Assembly: GCA_910589035.1 (NCBI GenBank)
Contig: CAJUSI010000069.1
Coordinates: 1 to 64,000, forward strand
DNA: 64,000 bases
Reading direction: 5' to 3'
Origin: an uncultured Acetatifactor sp.
Lineage (GTDB): Bacteria > Bacillota > Clostridia > Lachnospirales > Lachnospiraceae
Shown here: one piece after another, positions 1 through 7,844 of the stretch
Position numbering within the stretch: position 1 is the stretch's first letter
How the letters are laid out: each line of letters starts with the position of its first letter
Made by a program: the position numbers and the translations under genes
Notes under the pieces: model-generated
What the model was told of the DNA's origin: nothing
What the model saw: the letters and a program-made list of their open reading frames with translations, nothing else
The model's database searches: none

Positions 1-1124
1 CGGGAAGCATCCGTTTTCGCCGGAACCTGTGGGATATGGCACGAAGCATTCGTCTCTGCCGAAGCCTGCAGGACATCCCGGGAAGCGTCCAGCCACGCCA
101 GGTCCCTGCGGATATAGCGAAAGAAATCCTCGCCACGGGGATGCCTGGCATAGCGCAGGGCATCCTGCCAGGGATTCGGAACATTTGTGGCATCCCGTAT
201 TTGGGGATTGATCTCTGCGCCGGGGCATTCATGGTCCAGCCTTCCCGCGCCATGCCTGGTCACATAAGCCCGCGTCACGTAAATGACATCCAGGGAATAG
301 GGCCGGGGAAGCTCCTGCAGCAGAGCCGCCACATTTTTCAGCCCCGTGTGGGACGCCGTCAAATGGGGGGAATATTCCTCATTCTCCCAATCCAGCATCA
401 GCCCCTGGGCACTTTCGAATATGATTCTGTCATACTGCGCTGCCAGGCGGGAGAAATTATTCGGAATAACGTATTTCCGAAGATTATCCCACATGATTCC
501 CGTCGCGTTGAACAGCACCTGATCATCGCAGATCAGATCCGCCCACCCGATAATTTCTTTCCTGCCAAATTGTTCCGGAAACTGTCTGCGCAGATTTTCC
601 AGGCGGGGTTTGGCATACTGCTCCCGGATTCTGTGGAGCCTTTGCAGAAGATATGGGGCATCCCTGTCCATGAGCTCACCCAGGGTAAGGCGGAACGGTT
701 CTTTCCTGCCGCGAAGCACGGCTTCAAAAATCCCCATGCCGCAGGAGCCATGCTTTTGGCTGCCTCTCAGGGTCTCTGTAAGGCTGTTCAGCAGCACGTC
801 ATAGACCGTGGTGCAGGCACAGTCCGGTGAAGCGTGGACATGGGTTATGGGGGAGAACGCCGCCAATGCTTCCATCTCCTCTCCCAGCTTCAGCAGATCG
901 GGCAGGAAGCTTCTGGCCCAGAAGGTAGGACATCCCCGGTAACTGCCGCTTCCCAGCTGATGAAAGACGAACCGGAAATCTCCCTCCTCCACTGTGTGTC
1001 CGGCCTGGGCGCCTCCGTTGTGGCGCACTACCAATGCGTTCCCGGTACGGCACAGATCGTTTACCGTCTGCCCCTTTCCCTCATCTCCGAAATTTTTACC
1101 AATTACCACTATTATCTCTTTCAT
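1..1124 (-). CDS. Divergent adenylosuccinate synthetase (PurA)-like enzyme, 3' end beyond the window
   Basis: The reading frame is open from an ATG at 1124 to the left edge (374 codons seen), so the C-terminus is missing. PurA joins IMP and aspartate using GTP. The N-terminus has the PurA P-loop signature, GDEGKG at residues 13-18 with the catalytic-type Asp14, and RHNGGAQAGHT with the second catalytic-type His43. Further in, FESAQGLMLDW matches the family FEGAQG block and IYVTRAYVTRHGAGRL matches its KAYTTRVGEGPF block. The IMP-binding TTGRGIGP block is instead GSCGMGI, so this is a paralogue and not the housekeeping enzyme. The visible tail is Ala/Thr-rich with a short repeat (ASAETNAS, VPAKTDAS). 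It is the last gene of a leftward group with a VWA and a pseudokinase-like protein. Membership of the superfamily is clear; the substrate is unknown. Confidence 0.8.
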   Translation of the reverse strand, partial: MKEIIVVIGKNFGDEGKGQTVNDLCRTGNALVVRHNGGAQAGHTVEEGDFRFVFHQLGSGSYRGCPTFWARSFLPDLLKLGEEMEALAAFSPITHVHASPDCACTTVYDVLLNSLTETLRGSQKHGSCGMGIFEAVLRGRKEPFRLTLGELMDRDAPYLLQRLHRIREQYAKPRLENLRRQFPEQFGRKEIIGWADLICDDQVLFNATGIMWDNLRKYVIPNNFSRLAAQYDRIIFESAQGLMLDWENEEYSPHLTASHTGLKNVAALLQELPRPYSLDVIYVTRAYVTRHGAGRLDHECPGAEINPQIRDATNVPNPWQDALRYARHPRGEDFFRYIRRDLAWLDASRDVLQASAETNASCHIPQVPAKTDAS

Positions 1125-1159
1125 ATCCGGCAAACCACCATGTTAGAATTCTTTCTTCA

Positions 1160-1258
1160 AATGCTCAGTCGTTCCCGCTCAGGCGTTTTACGGCGTGTAT
1201 CAGCGCAGTAAAATATTGTCAGGATATGGGCCCATGCAGAGAAGGATATCCGGCCGAG
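1160..1258. repeat. Dispersed structured repeat, copy A
   Basis: This intergenic stretch between the PurA-like and VWA genes aligns with 20991-21094. Shared blocks include ATGCTCAG at the left, TATCAGNGCAGTAAAA and TATTGNCAGGATAT in the middle, and GGCCGAGC against GGCTGAGT at the right. Its ends are weakly inverted (GCTCAGTC against GGCCGAGC). The outer terminal inverted repeats seen in copy B are eroded here. Confidence 0.65.
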
Positions 1259-1271
1259 CAAGCATATTATA

Positions 1272-2216
1272 TTAAAATTTCAGGAATGCTCTCCTCTTCT
1301 TTTCTTCCAGGGGGAATTTTTCCATATTTTCCTCTATATTTTTCAAAACATCCTTTGTCACCTGAATCGCTTTCCCCTGCCATTGTTCCGAGATCCGGTC
1401 CCTCTCCATGCCCCTGGCGTACTGCATCAGGCTGACAAAGATCTCCGGAAGCACATCCAGATCCTCCGGGTCAAGCTCCACTGCCCTGACGCCGATGAGG
1501 CGCCGCCAGCTTTCGCCGCTTTTCTGATGTTGCCAGGCGCCCGCCTTCATGACAATATGGAAGATTTCATATTTCGATGATGCCTCTTTATAGAGAGCCT
1601 GTGCCGTGTATTCCCGCTCCGGCACAGAGTCTCCGAACACCCGTTTGATTTCTGCTTCGGTGAGATTCCCGTGGCAGCATTCGTCCCCGATGGTGAAGAG
1701 GAACCCCTTTTCCCGCCGGTTCTCATAGCAGTCGATTTTCGTATGTCTTGATGCGAAATACCATGCCAGAAGATAGGATTCCCCGCCGTTTCCGCCGCCC
1801 CGTCCTTCAAAATACACATCAAGGAGCTGCTCTGCAATGCGGATGTCCGCTTCAAACTGGGTTGTCTGCAGCGGCGCCTCATCCGTTTTGGAATCGCCGA
1901 TTGCCTGAAACATGATATGGGGATTTGTCACAGGATTTTTGTCGTAGATCTCCAGCATGGTGCGGTTGAGAGCTCCTTTGGCGATTTCCTCCGACAGATA
2001 GCCCATGGAGCCCGTCACATCCAGCCCGAATATGATGGCTGTGGAGGCCGGATTATCCGGGGAATCACAGGATTCCCGATATTTCACTCCATATGGATTT
2101 AAATGCTCTTTCATTTCCCTGGAGCGGTAAAGCTCCTGCACTGTCGACTGACTGTTAATATTGCGGGAGGAACGTAATTTCTCCCAATCCTTGCTCTGAT
2201 AACTGCCGTATCCCAT
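1272..2216 (-). CDS. VWA domain protein of the PurA-like cassette
   Basis: A 314-residue soluble protein with a von Willebrand A fold. The metal-ion (MIDAS) motif is DVTGSMG at residues 66-72, preceded by the hydrophobic strand IIFGL, and an IGD-type strand follows later. VWA domains bind divalent metal and protein partners, often together with ATPases or kinases. No signal peptide or membrane segment is visible. I chose the ATG at 2216 because AGGAGG lies 6 bases upstream; an in-frame start at 2240 would overlap the preceding gene. The gap to the upstream pseudokinase-like gene is only 20 bases, so the two are probably co-transcribed. It resembles TerY-type VWA proteins in general layout, but I cannot assign a specific role. 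Confidence 0.85.
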   Translation of the reverse strand: MGYGSYQSKDWEKLRSSRNINSQSTVQELYRSREMKEHLNPYGVKYRESCDSPDNPASTAIIFGLDVTGSMGYLSEEIAKGALNRTMLEIYDKNPVTNPHIMFQAIGDSKTDEAPLQTTQFEADIRIAEQLLDVYFEGRGGGNGGESYLLAWYFASRHTKIDCYENRREKGFLFTIGDECCHGNLTEAEIKRVFGDSVPEREYTAQALYKEASSKYEIFHIVMKAGAWQHQKSGESWRRLIGVRAVELDPEDLDVLPEIFVSLMQYARGMERDRISEQWQGKAIQVTKDVLKNIEENMEKFPLEEKKRRAFLKF

Positions 2217-2236
2217 TTGCAACCTCCTGATTTTTC

Positions 2237-3268
2237 TCAATTTTCGGCATATAATCCACTCATGTATACATCCTCTTCCGATACCGCGAGGGGAATGAAT
2301 TTTCGCTCCCCGTAGGATTCCAGGAGAACCCTATCCCATTTGGCAAAATCCTCTCTCGGACTCTTCTCCGGTTCCTGCAGCAGGAAGTGCTGAAAGGGCT
2401 CTGGCACAAGCCGGCTCGTACGCAGGGCCTCCCTGCGCGGACAGCCCAAAAGATTTGCAGCCACCAGCCGGATGCTCTCAAGATCCGTCCGAAAAGCACA
2501 AACCTTCTTCCCCGTGTTATGCCATTTTGACCAGGATTCCAGATAGGGCATCACGCTTTCGGATACGCCTGCAATCTCGGCTCCCCTGAATCCGGAGAAC
2601 CACCAGCCCCCATACAGATAGATCTGATGACTGCCGGGATCCACAAAAAGATTTTCCAGGGTGAATGCATTTAATACCATATCATTGTACTCCAGCAGGC
2701 AGCAGAGATTTTCCAGCCTGCTGAGGATCCATGCCACATGGCGATCGATCAGCCTTCCCAGCATTTTTAGAGGATATACACCCTCCGGCTTTTCGATGGC
2801 CAGAAAATATCTGCCATCCGCCAGAAGGCAATCAGTCACCGGCCTGGGCACATACCGTTCCAGCTCCCGCTTCATTTCGGGGGAGGGGTAGGTAATCCTT
2901 TTCACCATATCCAGGTAGCGGGCTGCATATCCGGCATCCCTGCTTTCAAACAGATAGATGATATTATGCCTTGCCACATACAGGACACACATATCGGACC
3001 TGCGTTTGGCGAAATAAGAAATTTCTATGATCTCCCCGTCCGATCTGACAAGCTCCTCCTTTTCTGTCTCTACCCAGAAGCCCTCTTCCGGAAGATTTTC
3101 GCTTTCCTGATTCAGAAGGGCTGCAAACTGGTTCCGGAACTGCCGAAAAAGCTTTCTGTCCTGGTCAAAGATTACGGATTTTGTGCCGCAGTATGGACAG
3201 ATTGTCAAATCCAGCTCCCTGTCATAGTCCAATGTGCCTCCGCACATCTTACATTTTAAAATAGCCAT
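2237..3268 (-). CDS. Zinc-ribbon protein with pseudokinase-like region
   Basis: A 343-residue protein. A zinc ribbon opens it, with Cys6, Cys9, Cys24 and Cys27 (CKMC and CPYC). The middle looks like a degraded protein-kinase fold: a Lys-bearing strand FLAIEK near 155-160 and NAFTLENLFVD near 200-210, which sits where kinases have the HxDxxxxN catalytic loop. Here only the Asn is kept, and YLYGGWW replaces the DFG region. Phosphotransfer is therefore doubtful, and a scaffold or nucleotide-sensing role is more likely (inference). The start at 3268 follows AAGGGG by 6 bases; an in-frame ATG at 3307 is less well placed. It lies 20 bases upstream of the VWA gene and 87 bases downstream of the amidohydrolase. 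Confidence 0.65.
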   Translation of the reverse strand: MAILKCKMCGGTLDYDRELDLTICPYCGTKSVIFDQDRKLFRQFRNQFAALLNQESENLPEEGFWVETEKEELVRSDGEIIEISYFAKRRSDMCVLYVARHNIIYLFESRDAGYAARYLDMVKRITYPSPEMKRELERYVPRPVTDCLLADGRYFLAIEKPEGVYPLKMLGRLIDRHVAWILSRLENLCCLLEYNDMVLNAFTLENLFVDPGSHQIYLYGGWWFSGFRGAEIAGVSESVMPYLESWSKWHNTGKKVCAFRTDLESIRLVAANLLGCPRREALRTSRLVPEPFQHFLLQEPEKSPREDFAKWDRVLLESYGERKFIPLAVSEEDVYMSGLYAEN

Positions 3269-3355
3269 TATTAACCCCTTACACATGCCTGTCAAAATTG
3301 CCGTCACACCGTTACACGGCCCGCAAAATATCCCGGCCCGGCCTGACGGAGATGA

Positions 3356-4648
3356 TTACATAAATTTATCCAGCTCCGCTTCCACCTCTGGTATTTTCTT
3401 AATCTTCGGATCCCGGATGATATTTCCTCCGGCAACCACCATGGAGAGGCTGCGCAGAACGGTTAAATCCTCCAGGGGATTGCCTGCGCATACGATAAAG
3501 TCCGCACACTTTCCGGTCTCGATGCTCCCGGTGATATCTCCCACGCCGGCGATTTCCGCATTGCGCCTGGTGCCGGTGTAAAGAGCAAAGGAATTGGATA
3601 CGCCACAGCATTTATGGAAATACTGGAGCTCTCTCCACATGTTGTAATGGGTCACATAGGGACATCCGGTGTCCGTTCCAAGTCCAACGGGAATGCCGTT
3701 TGCCAGGCACTGCTTTGCGCATTCCACGATTCCGTCGAAAACAATCCTTCCGTTATACAGCCCCATCTCATCCGCCTGGCTGACTGCCGGGTCAAAGAGA
3801 GCATAGGGAATGGCGGGGGAAATCGTCGCCACATGAGCGGCGCCCTTCTCCTGAAACAGCCGAAGGATCTCCGCGTTGGGCTTCGCACCATGCTCTATGG
3901 TATCGACACCGTTCTCCAGGGCAACTCTGACCCCTTCCGGGCTCTCCACATGGGCCGCAACCTTGTATCCCAGCCTGTGGGCTTCTTCACAGGCGCTTTT
4001 CACCATATGGGGGGACATTTTCAGCACGCCGGGCTCTCCCTTTACGGCGGCGTCCAGCACGCCGCCCGTAATCATGAGCTTAATCAGATCCGGTTTGCTC
4101 TGAGCGATTCTGCGCACATACCGGGAGGCATCCTCGGGGGTTGCGGCCTCATAGGCCAGGGAGCCCGCCATATGCCCACCGGGAACGGAGACGGCCATAT
4201 TAGATGCCAGAATGCGGGGACCAACCATTCTGCCATTCCGAATCAGATCCCTTATCCATGTATCATAATTTTCCACGCCGCCCACGGAACGGAAGGTGGT
4301 GACGCCGCTTAAAAGCTCCGTGCGGCAGCAGGATTTGTACACATATTTCAGATACTGGCGCATAAGGGCGTTGGCGGTGGCGAGCTTCACCGTTTTCCTG
4401 GCGTCCATGGACTTTTTACGGGGCTTCCCGTTTGCGGGGATATGTACATGCAGGTTGACCAGGCCGGGCAAAATAAATCGACCAAGCAAGTCAATAATTT
4501 CATGATCTTCCGAATGAGCGGACTGAAATTCATTTTGGGGAACAATTGCAGCGATACGGCCGTCCTCCACAAGGATGACCTGATCCGGCTGCGGCGTCAT
4601 ATTTTCATTTCCATCAAGGATAATTCCGTTGATAAAGGCCTTTTTCAT
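3356..4648 (-). CDS. Metal-dependent amidohydrolase (imidazolonepropionase/prolidase-like)
   Basis: A 430-residue cytoplasmic hydrolase of the amidohydrolase superfamily. It shows the N-terminal beta-sandwich strand, then the metal motif NLHVH after GRFILPGLV (around residues 57-69), a later AAHVE, IEHG, and the catalytic Asp in GLGTDTG. These are the hallmarks of the branch that holds imidazolonepropionases and Xaa-Pro dipeptidases, but the sequence alone does not fix the substrate. The start is well supported by GGAGGAG just upstream of the ATG, and a promoter-like pair lies about 85 bases further up. It is the first gene of the leftward group, ahead of the pseudokinase-like, VWA and PurA-like genes. 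Whether it belongs functionally to that group is uncertain. Confidence 0.85.
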   Translation of the reverse strand: MKKAFINGIILDGNENMTPQPDQVILVEDGRIAAIVPQNEFQSAHSEDHEIIDLLGRFILPGLVNLHVHIPANGKPRKKSMDARKTVKLATANALMRQYLKYVYKSCCRTELLSGVTTFRSVGGVENYDTWIRDLIRNGRMVGPRILASNMAVSVPGGHMAGSLAYEAATPEDASRYVRRIAQSKPDLIKLMITGGVLDAAVKGEPGVLKMSPHMVKSACEEAHRLGYKVAAHVESPEGVRVALENGVDTIEHGAKPNAEILRLFQEKGAAHVATISPAIPYALFDPAVSQADEMGLYNGRIVFDGIVECAKQCLANGIPVGLGTDTGCPYVTHYNMWRELQYFHKCCGVSNSFALYTGTRRNAEIAGVGDITGSIETGKCADFIVCAGNPLEDLTVLRSLSMVVAGGNIIRDPKIKKIPEVEAELDKFM

Positions 4649-4727
4649 TATATTCTCCTCCTCTTCTGCCTGTGGCAGATTGCAGGCGACTGCTCTTTCC
4701 TGTCCTGAACAGTAACTTCACTTGAGG

Positions 4728-4757
4728 ATTATACCATACTGCGGACTATATCTGCAA
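4728..4757 (-). promoter_or_regulatory. Predicted sigma-A promoter for the amidohydrolase cassette
   Basis: On the minus strand, TTGCAG (4752-4757) and TATAAT (4728-4733) are separated by 18 bases. This places the transcript start about 70-75 bases upstream of the amidohydrolase ATG. Confidence 0.55.
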
Positions 4758-4855
4758 CCTGATAAAAATCTGTTATGCTTGTAACCCTACTTCTATGGTA
4801 ACATGAGAAATCCTATAAAACAATAAAATATTCTCTTGGGAACAGAAAATCACGG

Positions 4856-4884
4856 TTTCCAGGACTCCGGATTTGAGATATAAT
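4856..4884 (+). promoter_or_regulatory. Predicted sigma-A promoter for the XRE regulator
   Basis: TTTCCA (4856-4861) and a perfect TATAAT (4879-4884) are 17 bases apart. This predicts a 5' leader of about 125 bases before the ATG at 5016, with the palindrome at 4952-4969 inside it. Confidence 0.6.
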
Positions 4885-4951
4885 AAGAAAGTTACTTCGA
4901 AGCCTGATCCCATTTCCCTCCGGCAATGGACTTCCGTAAGATAAAAAATCA

Positions 4952-4969
4952 GTACCCGGCGCCGGGTAC
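4952..4969. promoter_or_regulatory. 18-bp perfect palindrome, candidate operator
   Basis: GTACCCGGCGCCGGGTAC is perfectly self-complementary and sits 46 bases upstream of the XRE regulator start, downstream of its predicted promoter. It is GC-rich in otherwise AT-rich intergenic DNA. An operator for autoregulation is the simplest reading; a short hairpin in the leader RNA is the alternative. Confidence 0.55.
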
Positions 4970-5015
4970 AGCATGACAGAGAAAACAGATAAAAAGGATA
5001 AAGAGGACAAAGCGT

Positions 5016-5966
5016 ATGAGCCAGACAATCGGAGAAAAAATAGCGGCCCTGAGAAAGGCGAAGAATATCACGCAGACACAGCTGGCGGAATATCTGTTTC
5101 TGGTCCCCCAGACAATTTCCAAATGGGAGGTCGGAAATGGTACGCCGGATGTGGCCCTGCTGCCCAGAATTGCTGATTTCTTCGGAGTGAGCATGGATGA
5201 ATTATTCGGAAGGTCGTCCGTGGACAAGGCGAGGGATCTGGTGCTGAGGTATTCTGTTCTGAGGGATGACGCTTCCTTCCGGGAAGCCATGGATTGTCTC
5301 ACATCACAGCTTCAGACCATAGACAGCATGCTGAAAAACGGCATGGGAGACCGGCAGGAGCTGGAACGGGAGAAAACCCAGCTGGAGGGTGATGAAATGC
5401 ATCTGTTTCTGCAGCAGAGCCGGGAATCCGCCAAAAGAGCCCTGGAGCTGGCGGAGAAGCTGGCAGAGGAAACCGGAGAGCTGCGCTTTCGTCTGCAGAG
5501 AGCCCAGCTATGCACCATGACTGGGGAAAACCGCCGGATCCGGCTGGAATGCGAAAAGAATTTCCGGGAAGCGCCCGGCCTTGATACCCTGATGATTTAC
5601 TTTGAAATACTGTCCATTCTGGGATATGATGAATGCATATTGGAAATGCAGGATACGGACAGGGCGGTTGCGGCGCTGATGAATCCGCCTTCGGCCGATA
5701 ACTCCGCTCTGTGGAGCCAATGCGTTCAGGCGGCAGTCCGAACGGGAGAATCGGCATATATTGAGAGGCATAAGGATACAGTGTTAAAATACGGAACCGT
5801 TTACGACAGGTATGCGCTGTTATGGGAGCTTACGAAATTTTATAAGGATGAGAATATGACAGAAAAATATATTGCCGCCAGGGAAGCTCTGATTTCCGTA
5901 ATACCCAAGGTGAAATTTGAAAACTATATTGCGGATAAAACGCAGCAGGCACTGCAGCAGCTCTGA
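5016..5966 (+). CDS. XRE-family transcriptional regulator with long C-terminal helical domain
   Basis: A 316-residue protein. The first about 65 residues are a Cro/C1-type helix-turn-helix (IGEKIAALRKAKNITQTQLA, then QTISKWEVG and the closing GVSMDELFG). The rest is alpha-helical, rich in Glu and Leu, with a tetratricopeptide-like feel in the second half, and probably senses a ligand or partner. GAGG lies 9 bases before the ATG. It is followed 160 bases later, on the same strand, by an ABC exporter, its most likely target together with its own promoter (inference from position and the palindrome upstream). No membrane segment is seen. Confidence 0.85.
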   Translation: MSQTIGEKIAALRKAKNITQTQLAEYLFLVPQTISKWEVGNGTPDVALLPRIADFFGVSMDELFGRSSVDKARDLVLRYSVLRDDASFREAMDCLTSQLQTIDSMLKNGMGDRQELEREKTQLEGDEMHLFLQQSRESAKRALELAEKLAEETGELRFRLQRAQLCTMTGENRRIRLECEKNFREAPGLDTLMIYFEILSILGYDECILEMQDTDRAVAALMNPPSADNSALWSQCVQAAVRTGESAYIERHKDTVLKYGTVYDRYALLWELTKFYKDENMTEKYIAAREALISVIPKVKFENYIADKTQQALQQL

Positions 5967-6128
5967 GACCGGGGCCAATGCTCTGTTGCAATTCTTACAA
6001 CCGCAGATTGTTGGTAATACATTCCCCCATAAGATATGCTGTAATCATTCTAAGATTAATTCTGAAAGAGATATTCCGGAGAGAATTTATCTATAGTAAA
6101 CATCATAAAAGATAAGGAGTGATTGGTG

Positions 6129-7784
6129 ATGAGGCATTATCTGTTCAGAAAGAAGGGATATTTCCTGGCATTTATGGTATTGCTTGTGGTATCAGGTGTG
6201 GTGGGAACTTTATTTTCCCTGGTTATGAGCGCATTGATAGACTGTGCGGGAAAGAATGCGGAGGAGCTGCTCTGGACGCTTCTGGGGAGCATTGGATATG
6301 TGATATTATGCATTCTGCTGGAATTGTCTTACCGCTGTATGAGAGCCAAAGTACTGACGGATGCAAGATATTCTCTGAAAAAGGACATTTTCGCCGCGCT
6401 TATGAACAGGTCTGTGGCTGATTTCGATGCGGGGAACAGCGGGGAATACATGAATGAGCTGAGCAACAATCTGAATCAGTTCGAGAATGTATATTGGGGC
6501 AATTATCTGTGCCTGCTGGAAAGCCTGATGTCCTTTTGCGCCGCAGCTGCAATCTGTATTGCCCTGCAGCCGCTTATGCTTGTATTAATGATATTTCTGG
6601 CGCTGCTCTCCATGGGGGTGACCAGGCTGTCCGCATCTCCCCTTGAAAAAAGCATGGAACGTTTTGCCGAAAGCGCGGAGCGCTATACCACGGAAATCAG
6701 GGATGATTTCGCCGGATTCCGTCTGATTCGTTCTTATGGAATCCTGCCAGCCATCCTGCGGAAATATGAGAATAAGAACCGCGGCATGGAGGACGCCAAC
6801 CGGCGTAATGCATATTGCAGGATATTCTGCGCTTATGCGGGAAATTTTGTGGGGCTGCTTTCCACCGTGCTGGTGATGGCAATGGCGGCTTATTTTTCCA
6901 TGAAAGGAAGATTTTCCGCGGGAATGGTGATTGCCTTCGGGCATTTGATTGGAAATATCATCTCTCCCATTGTATCCATGCCTTCCATCGTGGCCAATTT
7001 CCGCGCCTCCAAACCGCTGCAGGAGCGGTTCCGCAATATACTGGCAAAAACGGATGACATGGATTCCGCGAAAAAAAGGCATTGCTGTGAAAAAACAGGT
7101 TCCATTGCCCAAAAGCCAAATTGCCTCCGGGAGAAAATCATCCTGGAGAGGGTTTCTTACGGATACAGGGAGGGACAGGAAGTCCTCCATGAGCTTTCCT
7201 ATTGCTTCCGGGTTGGGAAGCATTATGCCATAGTGGGAAAAAGCGGCTGCGGAAAGAGCACTCTTCTCTCCCTGCTGCTGGGATATTATCCGGATTACGG
7301 CGGAAGCATTTTCTACGACGGCGCGGAACTGAGAGAACTGAGCCGGGAGTGTCTGGGAAGTACTGCGGCCTATGTGTCCCAGGATACCTTTCTGTTTCAG
7401 GACACCATTTGGAATAATATCACTCTGTATGAGGAAAAATACACCAGGCAGGATGTCGAATCCGCCCTGGAGCAGGCCGGCCTGTCGGAGTTTGCGGCTT
7501 CTCTTCCGGAAGGACTTTCCACCATGGCAGGAGAAAACGGCAGGAACCTTTCCGGCGGCGAAAAGCAGCGTCTCAGCCTCGCCAGGGCGCTGCTGAGACG
7601 GAATAAGGTGCTGCTTCTGGATGAGTTTACCGCCAATCTGGACAGAGAGACGGCAGAGAAAATCGAGGAAAAGATCATGGAACTGGAGGACTGCCTGGTG
7701 ATTGCCGTCACCCACCGTCTGGAGCCGGGAGCGGTCTCACGATATGACGGGATACTCGATCTGGATAAGCCGGAAATGACATAA
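6129..7784 (+). CDS. ABC exporter, fused membrane and ATPase domains
   Basis: A half-transporter of 551 residues that should act as a homodimer in the cytoplasmic membrane. Roughly residues 1-310 hold about six membrane helices; the ATPase follows with Walker A GKSGCGKST, the signature LSGGEKQRLS, Walker B VLLLDEFTANLD and the switch His in AVTHRL. Three start codons occur in a row (TTG 6123, GTG 6126, ATG 6129). The Shine-Dalgarno AAGGAG at 6114-6119 is 9 bases from the ATG but only 3 from the TTG, so I chose the ATG. It follows an XRE regulator. The substrate cannot be read from sequence; peptide or drug export is typical for this architecture. It ends 60 bases before the convergent radical SAM gene. 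Confidence 0.85.
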   Translation: MRHYLFRKKGYFLAFMVLLVVSGVVGTLFSLVMSALIDCAGKNAEELLWTLLGSIGYVILCILLELSYRCMRAKVLTDARYSLKKDIFAALMNRSVADFDAGNSGEYMNELSNNLNQFENVYWGNYLCLLESLMSFCAAAAICIALQPLMLVLMIFLALLSMGVTRLSASPLEKSMERFAESAERYTTEIRDDFAGFRLIRSYGILPAILRKYENKNRGMEDANRRNAYCRIFCAYAGNFVGLLSTVLVMAMAAYFSMKGRFSAGMVIAFGHLIGNIISPIVSMPSIVANFRASKPLQERFRNILAKTDDMDSAKKRHCCEKTGSIAQKPNCLREKIILERVSYGYREGQEVLHELSYCFRVGKHYAIVGKSGCGKSTLLSLLLGYYPDYGGSIFYDGAELRELSRECLGSTAAYVSQDTFLFQDTIWNNITLYEEKYTRQDVESALEQAGLSEFAASLPEGLSTMAGENGRNLSGGEKQRLSLARALLRRNKVLLLDEFTANLDRETAEKIEEKIMELEDCLVIAVTHRLEPGAVSRYDGILDLDKPEMT

Positions 7785-7844
7785 ACTCCCACATAACTAA
7801 CTCCTTGCCGGCCTTCGCGAAAGCATGCAGAATGTTTCCCGGGT

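Larger units (their letters stand above)
4649..5015. other. Divergent intergenic region, amidohydrolase / XRE regulator
   Basis: This 367-base gap between divergent genes holds a leftward promoter (4728-4757), a rightward promoter (4856-4884) and an 18-bp perfect palindrome (4952-4969). I see no open reading frame with a supported start and no RNA gene. Confidence 0.7.

Noticed and set aside
36..830. A 264-codon plus-strand frame opposite the PurA-like gene
   Set aside because: It is in the codon-paired register of the real minus-strand frame, has no ribosome site and no recognisable protein features.
1..1124. Phage PurZ (2-aminoadenylosuccinate synthetase)
   Set aside because: The catalytic-type Asp of PurA is kept, and no phage genes or Z-genome partners are nearby.
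6585..7715. A 376-codon minus-strand frame inside the ABC exporter
   Set aside because: It is antisense to a complete ABC protein and has no supported start.
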